DNA of 64,000 nucleotides, from positions 310,001 to 374,000 of the forward strand of contig CAHIKZ030004732.1 of NCBI GenBank assembly GCA_903632075.3, written 5' to 3'. A program made the position numbers and the translations under genes. Shown here one piece after another: positions 32,200 through 44,029 of this stretch (within the stretch, counting starts at the first letter, position 1; every line of letters begins with the position of its first letter). The notes beneath the pieces were generated by a model. The model saw only the letters and a program-made list of their open reading frames with translations. It did not search any database and was not told the origin of the DNA. This stretch comes from Acanthosepion pharaonis. Lineage: Eukaryota; Mollusca; Cephalopoda; Sepiida; Sepiidae.

Positions 32200-32252
<53 letters not shown>

Positions 32253-32838
32253 TAAATTAATTAATTAATCTTGCCCTTTTTTATGATCTGTTTCAATGAA
32301 TCCGTATAGTGATGCATAGGGCAGCTATGGGTGCTTATGTAAATCAACTCCATACACAAATAATTCATACTCAGTTTGGTGACTTGAAAGAAACTGATTT
32401 TGTTGCTTGAAAATTACTTTTCTGATATTGCAAGAATAATATTAGTGTGCAAGGGGGTGCTGAAAAGTTCTCAGCTTGACCCACTTACAAAAATCTGACC
32501 AAATATCAGGATCTTTTTAAAATGACTTCTTGGTTAGAGTGAACTTTCTAGCACTCCATTACAGTCGAACCAACGAAAGAGGGAAACTTTATTGTATCCT
32601 GTCTACTCATCTAATTTCTCTCCTAATAATTAACATTTTTAAGCATTGAGGATTTACAGTTAAGAACTTTTTTAATTAGATTCAATGAATTTATTAGTAC
32701 TTTGAATGAAACCTTCTTGAGTATGGTAATTCTGCTTCCAAGATGGAATAGAAACTAATGGGGAATATTTTGATTGAATAAATAATTATTTTCTATTAAT
32801 GTATTTGAATATATTTTCATTAAATTGAGATAAACACT

Positions 32839-32876
<38 letters not shown>

Positions 32877-33951
32877 TGTGTGTGTGTGTGTATAGCAATA
32901 TGTCTACTTTAATGACTGTTTATCAGATATTGAATCTATGATGAAGTTCAATGTCTTCCATTTTGATTTACAAACCATTTTCTCCTCTTTTCCTAACCAT
33001 ACTCTTATTCTTCTCTGTCCACTTTAATATTTATAATTGAAGTGCAGTTATCTGAATTGATTTTTGTTCACTTTTGGTTCAACTAAAACCAAGTACAAGA
33101 CACTCATGTTTAATGTGGGTAATAATGTACTCACTATCCATTACCTCATTCTCAAAAGATCTTGCTAATTCTCTCTTATCAAGCGAATAAATCTGCTTAA
33201 CCTTATTCAGAAAATGTTCTTTCTTCTTTTTCACAATGCCACAAATCCACTTTACCTTGAACTTGTTTACAATGAGAAACACAAAAAATTATTTATTGAT
33301 CAATTGCTATAGACGTTTAATTTTTCATATTTTTTCTACTCTGATGGTTTTCATTTAAAATATAATTAAAACTCATCTTTTGTTGTTAAATAAAAAAATG
33401 TTATAAAGATTATTTTTTGAATTCTATTAGAAAAGAAAAGCAAGCTTTTGAAAATCACTTACAAATGATTAAATCTACTCACAGGTTGATCTACATTCAG
33501 ACTAGCTTAAATGCAGTATGATTGACTGTCATATCTGTCTCCCAACTCATAACGATGAAGTACATAATGATGAAGTGCTGACTTTATCAACACTAACCTT
33601 TACCCAGTTTGTCCACAATGCCTGGTCCTGAACATTAACCATCTCTCAATTTCCTTTTTCAAATAATATTTTCTGATCCATATCCACATTGCCCTCTCAT
33701 CCGTTTGCTCCACCATCTTTCTTTCAAAAACTGAACAAAGTTTCTTGAGCACAAGAATTTGCTTTTCTTTCCATAATAAATTCAGTGTGCTTTTTCAGGG
33801 TCACAGTTTATAACAATTACTTTTTCCATTTTTACCTTAGTACTATTTTCAATATAGCAGCAAACTACCCTGTTCAATCTGTACCATTTCCCTATATATT
33901 GTCATCATTGTTTTTCTATGTTTCACAAATCATCTTGGGCCCAATCAATGA
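30870..33951. other. Largely unassigned DNA with microsatellites
   Basis: It contains (TA)n at 32201-32246 and a (CA)n-CG-(TG)n palindromic array at 32839-32893. A diverged inverted pair (about 31379-31430 against 31615-31665) is described in findings. A GGGGGTGCTGAAAAGTTCTC word at 32453 resembles mariner-type terminal repeats. A 67-codon minus-strand frame (33079-33282) reads protein-like (DKRELARSFENEVMDSEYII) but I cannot assign it. Confidence 0.45.
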
Positions 33952-34063
33952 TTCATACTCAGTGGTGTAGCTAGTATTTTTGCCACCCGGGTGACCCTCA
34001 AGTTTACTACCCCTCTCCAGAAGGAATACACTATTATAATGCACATTAACCCCTTAAAGTTTA

Positions 34064-34066
<3 letters not shown>

Positions 34067-34121
<55 letters not shown>
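34067..34121. repeat. (TA)n inside the hAT element
   Basis: About 27 TA units lie 107 bases from the left terminus. Confidence 0.95.
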
Positions 34122-34123
<2 letters not shown>

Positions 34124-34258
34124 TGCAGAAATATAGTTTTAAAATGTGTTATATTTATGGGATAAAGTGCTTAATATCAGAGACAGAGTGTATGTAAATA
34201 TAAATATATATATCAGAAACTACACAGTTCATTTTTCTTTTAATAATGTAAAAAAATG

Positions 34259-34434
34259 CAATGTCATTTTAAATTATTTTCTTTTACGTAATTGAAGTTA
34301 TTATTAGCAAAGTAGTAGACTAAGAATTATAAATCTGATAAAATTAATTTCACTTTGAAAAACTGAAATAATTCTTAGTCTATTTTGCTTAATAAAACTT
34401 CAACTATCTAAACAAAAAAATAAGCATTACATTG
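34259..34434. mobile_element. Fold-back (MITE-like) element nested in the hAT element
   Basis: 34292-34330 and 34368-34403 are imperfect reverse complements (TTGAAGTTATTATTAGCAAA against TTGAAGTTTTATTAAGCAAA, then TAGACTAAGAATTAT in both). Outer ends CAATGTCAT and ATTACATTG are also inverted. The 37-base loop is AT-rich. I see no coding frame. Confidence 0.75.
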
Positions 34435-34904
34435 TTTTCCTACAGTGAAAGCTTGTAAGTTTTAAAAAATGACCATTTTTGGACTGTAAATAATTTTTTC
34501 TGCACTTAAAAAAATATTAATTTTCAATTTTCTTTTAAATTTCCATTTGATATTTTCAGAAAAAATTGGGATGCATGTGATATCCTTAAAGCATTGGAAT
34601 TATTTCAATTATTTATCTATCTATTTTATGATTATATATCCTTATTAAAGCTAGTCCTATGAGATAAAAAAAAAACACTTGGTTCACTTAATTCATTTTT
34701 TTTCACTAACAGTTCACAGACATGAAAAATCAAAATCAAAGAACAGGCAAAGTCTGAACTTCTCATATAGGTGTGAAAAAACTGTGGATTCACTAAATTA
34801 ACTTAATCCAACCCCACATCAAGGCCTTTAAAAATGTTCAAATTTTTTCACACCTTTTGCTCATGTCTTTGGTTTTCCCCACCAGCTAACAATACTTTTG
34901 GAGA

Positions 34905-34955
34905 CAATTTTTTTTTTTTTTTTTATTGCTGGCTGGCTTGGCTTTGAGCCAGCCA
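34905..34955. repeat. Poly(T) with adjacent GC-rich hairpin
   Basis: A run of about 18 T is followed by TGGCTGGCT (34930-34938), an 8-base loop and AGCCAGCCA (34947-34955). The 9-bp perfect stem is unusually GC-rich for this region. It resembles a terminator by shape only. In a eukaryote a subterminal transposon hairpin is likelier. Confidence 0.6.
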
Positions 34956-35126
34956 TATCAAAGACAAATTGGCTTCATTTGAACTCAATCTTCTTCCTGC
35001 ATTTTTGCAAAAAATTATTAAAATTATGCTATTGTTTTTTTCTTTTCTGAAAACTCAAGAACCAAAAGTGCCATTTGGGGTGGACCACCCCTGTCCACAC
35101 TCCTTAGCTACCACACTGTTCAAACT

Positions 35127-36463
35127 CCCTAATGGACAATTGAAAACTTGGAAATGGAAGTGTATCCAACATTTAAACTGGATCATAATATATTCTTAAA
35201 CCTGTGGTAATATTCCATCATTTTCTTTCATTTCAGCGTTCTTGATTTTGTCATTGTGTTATTTATTTCTAGGTATTTATACCCATCACCATCGATTTTA
35301 TTTTCATCAGATAATAACACAACAATACCAACTGATTTGTATCAATATTCCTCTTAATCTCCACCACTGCATATTTCTCTATATGCCAAACTATTCCAAT
35401 GGATCTTCACTAAAAACCTATTGTTTGCACCACTGTGTCAATTTCTTTCATGTCCTGTCAATACAATGAAGTTGTCCATATTATTTGTATTACTCAATGA
35501 CAAAGCAACATGTTAACAAATTGGCAATGGGAAACCAAGATACAAAGCCTAATATATCCATTATTATATCACACAGTCTGTTAATGTTATACCAGTCACA
35601 TACATCACAGCCAAATATGCCAGGTTTTGATAAAAGCAGTGCATATAAGCTTGCAAGTGAGGCCCAATTAGAAATACCTTCAAGGTCAGGTATCCCAGTC
35701 TACTCAGGCAATCTCTATCTGAAGGTGTTCCCAAGAACCTAAAAATAACTCCTGAGTTGCCATAGCTGCCTCATCCTGAAATAATTCTCAACATCTGGCT
35801 ATGATGCTCCTCCCACTACTCCCACTACTAAACAGATGCATTGCACATCAGCTCCTAGGGAATATGCTCAGTTGATTAAAGTCAGGTAACTTATAAATAA
35901 ATGTGTGGTACTAAATAAGATAATTAATTAAGGAGCCCTTAATTCACTAAAATAAAACATGTACACATTAACACCTATGTTTGTGGAATGTATAATAGTA
36001 TCTGAAGCAAAAATGAAAATGATGAAACAAAGTGGAAAATTTATAAACAATGCATTTTACTAAGAATGTCTGCTTTTTTGGCTTCCGCAGGTTAAAATAA
36101 CACGAGGAAGCCAAAGAGAGCAGACACTCTTGGTGAAACTTTCCACTGTCAGATCTTCATTATCAACAACTCCATTCAATTAAAAACAGAATCCATGAGA
36201 ACCATAATAATAATAATTTTGATAGCTATATAATTTCATTATATCTTAATATGAATTTTGTGTGTATCTTATTTTTTTAAAGTTCTTTATATTGATTTTG
36301 TTCATATGCATAACCTCGTCATTTTACCATTTAAGAGAGATTCTGATGCAGCATCACTTGTTAGTCATTGGTCAATATTTGGGCTAAATAATTATAGTTT
36401 TGTCTTGGTTTTCTAAGCTTTATTTTCCTACAAAATGATATTTTGTTAACTATTCTATATTGC
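35127..36463. other. Unassigned DNA with one hairpin
   Basis: A hairpin at 36067-36126 pairs TGTCTGCT...TGGCTTCC with GGAAGCCA...GCAGACA around a 19-base loop. Open frames at 34969-35199, 35242-35469 and 35485-35742 (75-85 codons) are not recognisable as proteins. Confidence 0.45.
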
Positions 36464-36648
36464 TGTAGTTTGTAAGTAGAAAATTGTAATGTTGACTATA
36501 TTGTATAGAAATATGTATGTTGGGTTTGATAGTAAGACATGTAATATGTAGAATTTTTATATAAAAGGTGTGTCCAGAACTGATCTAGTCATCTCAGACT
36601 GATCAATCAAAATAAACTACCTAGGATAATAGCATTTTAGTTACTACA
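36464..36648 (+). mobile_element. Possible solo LTR
   Basis: The segment begins TGTAGTTTGTAA and ends TTAGTTACTACA, whose reverse complement is TGTAGTAACTAA, so the ends are imperfectly inverted with TG...CA. Inside are a TATA-box-like TATATAAAAGG (about 36559) and AATAAA about 50 bases after it, the order expected of U3-R. I see no target-site duplication, so the assignment stays tentative. Confidence 0.35.
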
Positions 36649-36699
36649 AAATAATCCACTGAGGATTAGAGTGAAGTAACATTTATTGTTGATAGAGAG

Positions 36700-37470
36700 T
36701 ACAGGAATAGTGATCGGGTGTACGTGTAGTGTTGGGAGTTGAACTATTTCTTATGCTGGCATGGCTGATGTCACAGGATATGGTTGGTGCACATTTGGTT
36801 GATAGAGGTCACAGTTGTAATTTGTCTTGTCAGCTGGTTGACCTGTTGTATTGAAACAGGGTGATGTCAGATTGGTATGGTCTTGGTAGCCCAGCTCTGT
36901 GGAATGGAGGCCACTGGTGTCGACTGTGAAGGGAATGCCTTGTAAACAAGTTGAGGTAGAGCTGTTCCGTGGAGTGGAGGTGGCTGTGGCTGACTGCAAA
37001 GGGAATGCCTTGTACATGGGCTGAGGTGACGGCAGGTGTTGGGAGGCCAAGGGGGTAGGTGAAGCCATGAAGTGGTTATGGTTGTTGGGATGTGCGGTCA
37101 TGTTGAGTGGTGGTGGTGAAGGCGGCAATGGTGACAGTAGTAGTACTTTGTGTGGTGGCCAGTCTGCAACTTTGTTGTCATGGTTATGAGGTTATGGCAG
37201 CAGCAGCAGCAGCAGCACCCTGCGTGACAGCCGCACCAGTGTCTGGTCATCTTCAGAGTCTGCTTTTAAGCAGGTCTGGTATTCCCAAGGGCCATCTCTT
37301 TTACTGGTGGGGACATTCATGTTTGGCCACTTTGTAGACTGAATCTGGTGCATGGAGCCCAATGCACAGAAAATGACTTTTGTTATTTCATCTTCTGCCT
37401 TCATGGTGGTCACATCTGGCCAGTGTGAAGAATGAATCAGAATGAGATCTAATTGCAATAGAAGTTCATT
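36700..37470 (+). repeat. Unclassified dispersed repeat A, copy 2
   Basis: This is the partner of 29050-29740. It also holds an internal near-duplicate (AAGGGAATGCCTTGTA at 36930 and 36998) and a (CAG)n run at 37198-37215. Minus-strand frames of 125 and 103 codons are open here: one is Pro/Thr/His-rich, the other contains HSSHWPDVTTMKAEDEITK. They are not conserved as frames in copy 1, so I do not call them genes. Confidence 0.65.
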
Positions 37471-39029
37471 CAATGGTATATCACTGCAAACATTGATTCT
37501 CACTGAGGAGAATGTCTTTTTATGTATGTACAGTCTTCTGAGTATTTACCAAATTACATTGCAAATAGTTCTGGAGATATGCAAAATGACTGCATTTACC
37601 TCGTTTTTATTTCTCTAGCTATATATGATAAATATAAAGTTTCATACTTTTTCCTAAAACATTACATCTTTTGTCTGATCTGAATTTTTGTTCAAAAGAA
37701 AAAATTAATTCCATGTTATTTAATGCTAATGAATCAAGTTCACTGATAAACTTTTGAAATATACATGTTACAATCAATATTTAGTCACATATACCTTCCT
37801 GTTTATTTTCCCCACAGACAGAAAATTGCAAAACATAAGAGAAGGAATGTTGTTTTTCATGCCATTGTTGGAAATTAATGATAATGATGTATTTCCATTA
37901 AGATTATTCATCGACAATTAGAAATGGCATGATTCATTTTCATTTTTATTAAAATTTGCATATTACTTTGTGTTCAGTTTGTAAATTACAAAGGTAGATC
38001 TTGAAAATTTCCTCTGTCTTTGTTGTAATGTAGGGGTAATTAATAATCATTTTTTTTTTGTCTTACATAAAGTCTCTATGGATTACAGCTTTCATTTGTT
38101 TACATCCGTAACTTTCGTCTCAGATTATCTATAGCTTTTTACATTCACTTTCTTGACTAATTCAAAATAATCTCTTTGTGTTTCTGTTCATTTTATTTTT
38201 CAGTCACTATTTCACTATCGTGTTCTACATTTGTCTTCTTCACAATATTTTTATGTTTCTGTCTGTATAAACAGATTGCTACTAAAAACCAGAAGTATTA
38301 TCAATCAATTCTGTTTACTACATTGACTGTTCCTTGACTAAACTGCCTCAAAATATTCTGTGCTTGCTACACTTTGATGTAACCTGCAATCCTAATCTGT
38401 TTATTACAATATTGAATACACAGTCTGTTTCTCTATTTTATAGCATACTTTAGTCATTTTCTTTTCTATTGTTTGTTTGTGATTCTATTTTTTTATTCCT
38501 TAAATACTTCTCACCTTAAATTACTTTCTGTAAACACTTTTCAAATTCCTGCAACTGCAATGTAATATTTAAAGTCTTCAATCAAAAAACTAATAAATTC
38601 TTTGATACTTTCAATTTGATTTTGATTGGAGAAATACTTAACTACAAGGCACTGATCTAAATGTTTGAAAAAAATAGACAAAAAAAAAGAAAAAAGAGAA
38701 GAAAAAAGTGAAAAAAAAAAAAGAAGGTAAATTAGGTGGTTATTTATGAGATCCTGTCAAAACTTGTAAACCACATGACATTATCTTGCATTAATAGGCA
38801 TGTACATATAAGGTTCCAGCTTTTCCTGCTACTAATCACAGATCCATTAATGGTTCATACCAATGAATGTACATATGATGTGCATAATATTTTTTTATAT
38901 ATTTACACAAGTTTTTGCAAAGAAAATATTAAAGTATCCAGGTTTTCAGTTACTTTATTACCTACAAATCTTTTAAGAATTGAGTTCAAATGGAAAAAAC
39001 TTTTAGATTATTCAATGAAATAAACAAAG
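37471..39029. other. Unassigned AT-rich DNA
   Basis: Pyrimidine-biased sequence at 38090-38520 resembles 26880-27480 in style but not in alignment. A purine run with poly(A) lies at 38670-38725. No gene is recognised. Confidence 0.5.
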
Positions 39030-39270
39030 ATTCAGGCATGACTATACAGATGACCTATCACTGCAGACACCATTACCAATGCCACATTACTCCATCAGCA
39101 TCTAGGAAATGCTGCCAATGATGTTGGATTTTATGTCAATGCCTCTAAAACTGAATTCATAAGCTTCAACCAGCAAGGTTCAATACAAATTGTCTTAGGT
39201 GACTCCATAAAATCTGTCGAATCTTTTACATACCTAAGAAGCAAAATAAATTCTACTGAAAATAATGAAA
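39030..39270 (+). mobile_element. LINE reverse-transcriptase fragment (family C)
   Basis: The plus strand reads DYTDDLSL, then ADTITNATLLHQHLGNAAND, VGFYVNASKTEFISFNQQGS, then IKSVESFTYL and KINSTEN, with minor frame breaks. YTDD is a conservative variant of the catalytic YADD. The reading covers palm motif C to the start of the thumb. It is the uninverted counterpart of the split copy at 5560-6238. Both ends are truncated. Confidence 0.8.
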
Positions 39271-39593
39271 ACTTTTGACATGATTAAAATACCAATTGCT
39301 GACATTTTTTCTGTTGATATAGTTTTATAAAAGGTACAAATTAAAGTAATATAGTTGAACAAAAAACAATTGTTGGACTAAAAAATTGGAATATTTAACA
39401 TATGAAGCTTAAGGATGTATTTGAAAATTACAGATAAATGATTTTTGTAAAATATCTAATTTTGAAAGTTATTGATGATGATATGTATTTTGTTTGTTAT
39501 CAATTAGCATTTTTCTTTAGTTCTCATTAGTCCACCTCCAACCTCAATGAAAAAATTGAATATAAATGTAGTAATTTTTTATTTTTAATTCAT

Positions 39594-39596
<3 letters not shown>

Positions 39597-39635
<39 letters not shown>
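39597..39635. repeat. (TA)n directly at a LINE 3' end
   Basis: About 19 TA units abut the 3' end of the minus-strand LINE that follows. Confidence 0.95.
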
Positions 39636-39640
<5 letters not shown>

Positions 39641-42600
39641 ACTCTCTCATCAAGTTTGAAGTTTTGACAACCACCTACTAATTATCTGCATACCTATGAT
39701 GGGCATGACTTTTGAGGCCAGCTCAAGAATTGCACAAAAGACCACAAACAATACAGGAGAAAGTATTGCATGCAAGTGCAGCAGGAACACTGTTAGCTGT
39801 TTTATTTTGCATTTGCGTTTCACACAATCAAATGATGCTTACTGCTTGATGCTTTATTCCTGCATGGCAACTGAAATGATATTCTGAACTCTTCATAGCT
39901 ACTTCTTCAAAGTTCTTGAATGGAATGTTGACGCAAGAAAGGTTGCTCTTCAGTTTAACTTTATACCTGAGTCAAGGTCTACCAACATTTTTATGACCAC
40001 TATGAAGTTGGCCATGGAAAAGAACTTTTGGTTTATGATCATTGCTCATCATTACCACATGGCCAGCCCAATGCAGTTGTGATTGCACTATGAAGGTCTT
40101 GATGGTACCAATCTTGTATTTCTCAAACACTCGACACTTGGCCATCAAACGTCAGGCCACAGATTGTATTATGGAGACAACCATTATGGAAGACATCTAA
40201 TTGATTAATGTGCCATCTATAAGGTGTCCAAGTATCAGAGCCATACAAAAACATTGACAAAACGACAGCTCTGTACACTTGGATTTTAGTGTAAAGCTTT
40301 ATTCCCCTTTCGTTCCACAACCTATAATGAAGTGACTCAAAGGAAGCACTGGCTTTTGCAATGCAATTAACAATCTCGTCATCAAGTGATGCACTTAAAT
40401 TTAGCATGTTCTCGAGGTATTTGAAAGATTCCACATACTTGAGATTCTTTCCATCAACTTGCAAAGGGACCTCAGGAAACTTATGAACAGGGAGTCTCTG
40501 TTTTACACCTTGAATTTGCTTCAGTTTTGGGCAAGGTTAATAAATAACATGTTTTCTTAACGCTGATGGTAAGTTCAAATGCATTGCATGCCACAGAAAA
40601 CCAGTTGAATAAATCTTGACCTGCCTCTACAGAGTTAGCTACAAGAGCAGTGTTGTCTGCAAAAAGTAGATACTGTATAATACTTGTACATAGATGTGTT
40701 TTGGACTTAAACTGCTGATGGTTAAACAATCCTCCATCAATTTGAAAATGAAATTTAACACTAGTTTTTGTATCACAAAAAGCATACCTCAGCATCACTG
40801 AGAAGAACAGTGCAAACAAAACAGGCACCATAACACAGCCTTGCTTAGTTCCATTAGTGACATCAAAAGGATCAGAACACTGACCATCAGATATAACACT
40901 AGCTTGCATACCGATATGAAATGAAATAATGATATTCAAAATGTTCAGGTATACCAAGCTTTTTCAGGATTTTTCAGAGTGCTTCTCTGTTTACAGTATC
41001 AAAGGCCTTAGTAAGGTCCATGAATACCATAAATAGCTCCTTGTTTCACTCACGAACCTTCTCTGCAACCTCACATAGGGCAAAAATCATGTTAATAGTG
41101 CCATGACCAGATCGAAATCCACATTGGCATCAACATGTTTTATAATTCTGTTGGGGATGAATCTCACCAAAATTTTTCCAGATTCCCCCTATGTTTATTG
41201 CATACTGTTTAAAGACCTTTTTCTTGTAGAGGTGTTGCATGGAGGCATTTTTGAAGTCTTGAAGAACATGGCCTGATCTCCAAATTTGAATGAACAGATC
41301 ATGCAATAGCTTACAAAGTGTATGCCTCCATGTTTGTAGATTTCAGCAGGGATAGCATCCTCACCAGGAGCTCTTCCTGATGATATCTGCTTGATAGAAA
41401 CTTGCAGTTCCTGAAAAGTGGGATCCAGAAATAACTCATGAATTTCAGGATGTCATTTATCCAGCTCTTATGATACTTATGCATCTCATCAATCAGTTTT
41501 TGAACTTCTGTATCATCTTCATCAAACCAATCTTGATGTTTGTGCAGTGGAAGTCTGAGAACTTCCAGAGAGGCAGCATGAGTTGCTTCACACAATGCCT
41601 TCCATGATGATTCAATGTCAGTAGTGATATCAACTACTCGGAGAGTAGTGTCCAGTTTATCAGAAAGATTGGCTTGCACTTGATGCTCTTTCAGCAAAGA
41701 GACATTAAAGTGTTTTGGTACAGATGACATTTTTTAAATGTTTATGTTTAGGACAAAACTTGACTTTGTTGCAGAGCTGGGTGTCATCAGTGAGGTAACA
41801 GGTGGCATGAAAAGAGCGTGTGATGAGAAAGTCTTGAAAATCTCTCTGCTTGGTGATGACAAAGTCAATAAGATGCCGATCTTTCAATCTGGGATGCAGC
41901 TGAGCTGCTGAAACAGAGTGTTTGTGAAACTGAGATCAAATTCTCTACACAGAGAGAATAATCGCATGATCATTAGAATTCATTCACCCAAGACCATGAC
42001 AACCAATGACACCTTTTAATATTTGATGGTCAGAACCAACACTGTCATTGAAATCCCCTAAGAGAACTAATTTATCCCTATGGTCACAGGTAGATATCAC
42101 ATTCCAAAGTTGATTGTAGAAGTAATCCTTTATGTGCTCAGTGCTGTTCATGGTTGGAACATAACTGATGAACAAGGCACTAGTTTTGTGATCAAGGTCG
42201 AGTTTGAGAGTCATCATTCTATCAGAAACATTGAGTTTTGTTTGCTCTTCAGCCAGCCATTGTTTATGTTGAATTGTGTGTAACTAATTATATGTAGTCG
42301 CCACAAAACCAACACAATGATTTGTTTAAAGTGGTGAAAGCTTGTGTAGGACTACCACACTTTATGGATCTGTTGATAACAAAGTAATGGTACAAAAGCC
42401 TTGCCACGGAAACTCCAAACAACAGCCCTCATGTGTTATTATTGCAGAGTTTAATCTCTCTGGATCACAGTCAATACCAGCCAGTACAAACCTCTCAGTG
42501 GACACATGCAATATAATGAGCAGGTTAAGCTTTAATGATATTTCCTTCTCATCTGAAGTCTTTTTATCATGAAACCAACACTAAAAAGATTTTTCTATGG

Positions 42601-42780
42601 CCTTGTGCAGAGCTAGATGGCTATCGACCTCTCAAAGAGGTTCATCCACCCTTTGAGAAGTCTTGTTTTTGACCAGCGGGGTTTCTAGCCACCCTCCTCA
42701 CCAGGTAGACCTGGTAGGGGAGACAGTTTAGTCACTGATAACTTGACCATGCAACAGATAGTACTGGCTTACATGATACC
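39636..42780 (-). mobile_element. Near full-length decayed LINE (family D, endonuclease + RT + zinc-finger tail)
   Basis: Minus strand, 5' to 3'. A GC-richer 5' untranslated part (about 42600-42780) comes first. The EEP endonuclease part has LNVSDRMMTLKL and SYVPTMNSTEHIK, then DKLVLLGDFNDSVGSD (41984-42217) and RHLIDFVITKQRDF (41705-41887). A linker (41311-41730) follows. The reverse transcriptase has GTKQGCVMVPVLFAL and LLFADNTALVA (40481-40957; FADN replaces the catalytic YADD), then VESFKYLENMLNLSA and YGSDTWT (40123-40464). The tail has LHWAGHVVMM, GRPRLRYK and a C2H2-like finger (FSCIVCGLLCN...GLKSHAHH) just before the stop near 39676. Many frameshifts and stops. Predicted proteins of this type are often misannotated as craniofacial development protein 2-like. 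Confidence 0.9.
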
Positions 42781-42811
42781 AGTAGTATCCTATCAAAATG
42801 ACCTGATCTAT

Positions 42812-42860
<49 letters not shown>
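42812..42860. repeat. (TA)n(TG)n microsatellite
   Basis: TA (42812-42835) passes into TG (42836-42860), close to the 5' end of the family D LINE. Confidence 0.95.
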
Positions 42861-42861
<1 letters not shown>

Positions 42862-43016
42862 ATTTATGTCAGGGCTTGATAGAGGCCAAATTAACACCAG
42901 AAATTCATGAAAATGTCACTTGCACCAATTCTGAATCAAATAGGTAGTGTGTGTAGGAGTGAAGAGTAGCAACTTCCAAATGTTTCTGGCAACTAGGACA
43001 ACACTTCTCTCTCCAA

Positions 43017-43017
<1 letters not shown>
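42861..43017. other. Unassigned short spacer
   Basis: Single-copy looking DNA between two microsatellites. Confidence 0.4.

Positions 43018-43096
<79 letters not shown>
43018..43096. repeat. (TC)n(TA)n compound microsatellite
   Basis: TC (43018-43052) passes into TA (43053-43096). Confidence 0.97.
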
Positions 43097-43099
<3 letters not shown>

Positions 43100-43302
43100 A
43101 CTGCCCTTTGGCCTCGCTGCAGAACACAGCACACTTGCCCAGCCCGTAGAGGGAGGGAAAAGACGACAGTGAGAGGTTGGAATGATGCGCCTCTGTCTCA
43201 GTCTAATATATAGTGCCAGGACCCATAATGGTCGACGCTGGTGCCCATGTGCATGACAGCATGCAGGCGATGACAATCCACTGACCGCTTGTGGCCTGTG
43301 TC

Positions 43303-43460
43303 ACATGTATTAGCTCTAAAATTGCCACAGTTATCCATCACTTCTGAGGGGAATTACAGTCCTGAGGATTAGGTCTGGTTCCTGAGCCATTTGTGGTTTT
43401 GCCCATTCTAATGTGTGGCATGAACTTACATTTGCATGGCTTAAGCTTTAAGACAAGCAA
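43303..43460 (-). pseudogene. 18S rRNA 5'-region pseudogene fragment
   Basis: The minus strand carries, in the right order and spacing, diagnostic words of the 5' domain of eukaryotic small-subunit rRNA: GCTTGTCTTAAAGCTTAAGC, CATGCAAATGTAAGTTCATG, AAATGGCTCA, then GGATAACTGTGGCAATTTTA and GAGCTAATACATG. Each differs from the consensus by several substitutions (for example TCTAGAGC became TTTAGAGC), and there are small indels. It is therefore a diverged fragment of about 160 bases and not a functional gene. The GC-rich sequence at 43100-43300 may be a further part of the inserted segment, but I cannot align it. Confidence 0.88.
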
Positions 43461-43601
43461 ATGTAACAAGAAATGCAGATCGATGGTTAGCTTTATGAGC
43501 CACTGTTGTTCACACAATAAATGAATGCGATGTTATGGAGAGGGAATTTAACTGTTGGACTGTATATGTCAGTGATGGTTGGTTTGTGAGTTGACAGCCA
43601 C
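43461..43601. other. Unassigned short spacer
   Basis: It might extend the rRNA-derived segment to the left of the 18S 5' end, but no words match with certainty. Confidence 0.3.
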
Positions 43602-43612
43602 TATATATATAC

Positions 43613-43696
<84 letters not shown>
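43602..43696. repeat. (CA)n(TA)n microsatellite
   Basis: Short CA run then about 35 TA units. Confidence 0.97.
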
Positions 43697-43699
<3 letters not shown>

Positions 43700-44029
43700 C
43701 TTTTATGGGATGGTCAGTGACTAAATTGGCTCTTTGTCCCACTTTGGATAAAGGAGGATGGTTACCAACCTTGTAGAATGAAAAATAAGAACCCTCAAAG
43801 GGCAGAAAGAATCTTGAGTTAACATCCAGCTAACTTGATTTGGTGTTTCAATAAAATCATTGGAGAAGCCACTCCACTATCAATTTCCAAGATCATTCAT
43901 GACAGCTGACAATGGTAATATCAGAGATAACAGTGTGAAGAAAGTCAAGCTCCTTGGGACTGTCTCCTTACTCAGTAAGGTGAGTGACAGATATCACTAG
44001 TCATCCAGCAACTGTTTACACTAAACAAA

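Larger units (their letters stand above)
33960..35118. mobile_element. Second hAT element, 1159 bp, composite
   Basis: The left end CAGTGGTGTAGCTAG (33960) and right end CTTAGCTACCACACTG (to 35118) are degenerate forms of the inverted ends of the 446-bp element at 7376. The flanks TTCATACT (33952-33959) and TTCAAACT (35119-35126) match at 7 of 8 positions, an aged 8-bp hAT duplication. The left subterminal GCCACCCGGG also matches the first element. Inside are a (TA)n array (34067-34121), a fold-back element (34259-34434) and a hairpin, which account for part of its greater length. No transposase frame is visible. Confidence 0.85.

Noticed and set aside
32453..32480. Full mariner element starting at GGGGGTGCTGAAAAGTTCTC
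   Set aside because: No matching right end or transposase sequence was found. Kept only as a comment in the regional entry.
34905..34955. Rho-independent terminator shape (T run next to a GC hairpin)
   Set aside because: The genome is clearly eukaryotic and the T run precedes the hairpin on the plus strand. A transposon subterminal hairpin is more likely.
36751..37503. Two minus-strand frames of 125 and 103 codons as host genes
   Set aside because: They lie in a repeated sequence whose second copy (29050-29740) does not keep the same frames.
39676..39770. A stand-alone C2H2 zinc-finger gene on the minus strand
   Set aside because: The finger is the C-terminal tail of the family D LINE polymerase, continuous with its upstream motifs.
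43303..43460. A functional 18S rRNA gene
   Set aside because: Only about 160 bases of the 5' domain, with many substitutions and indels.
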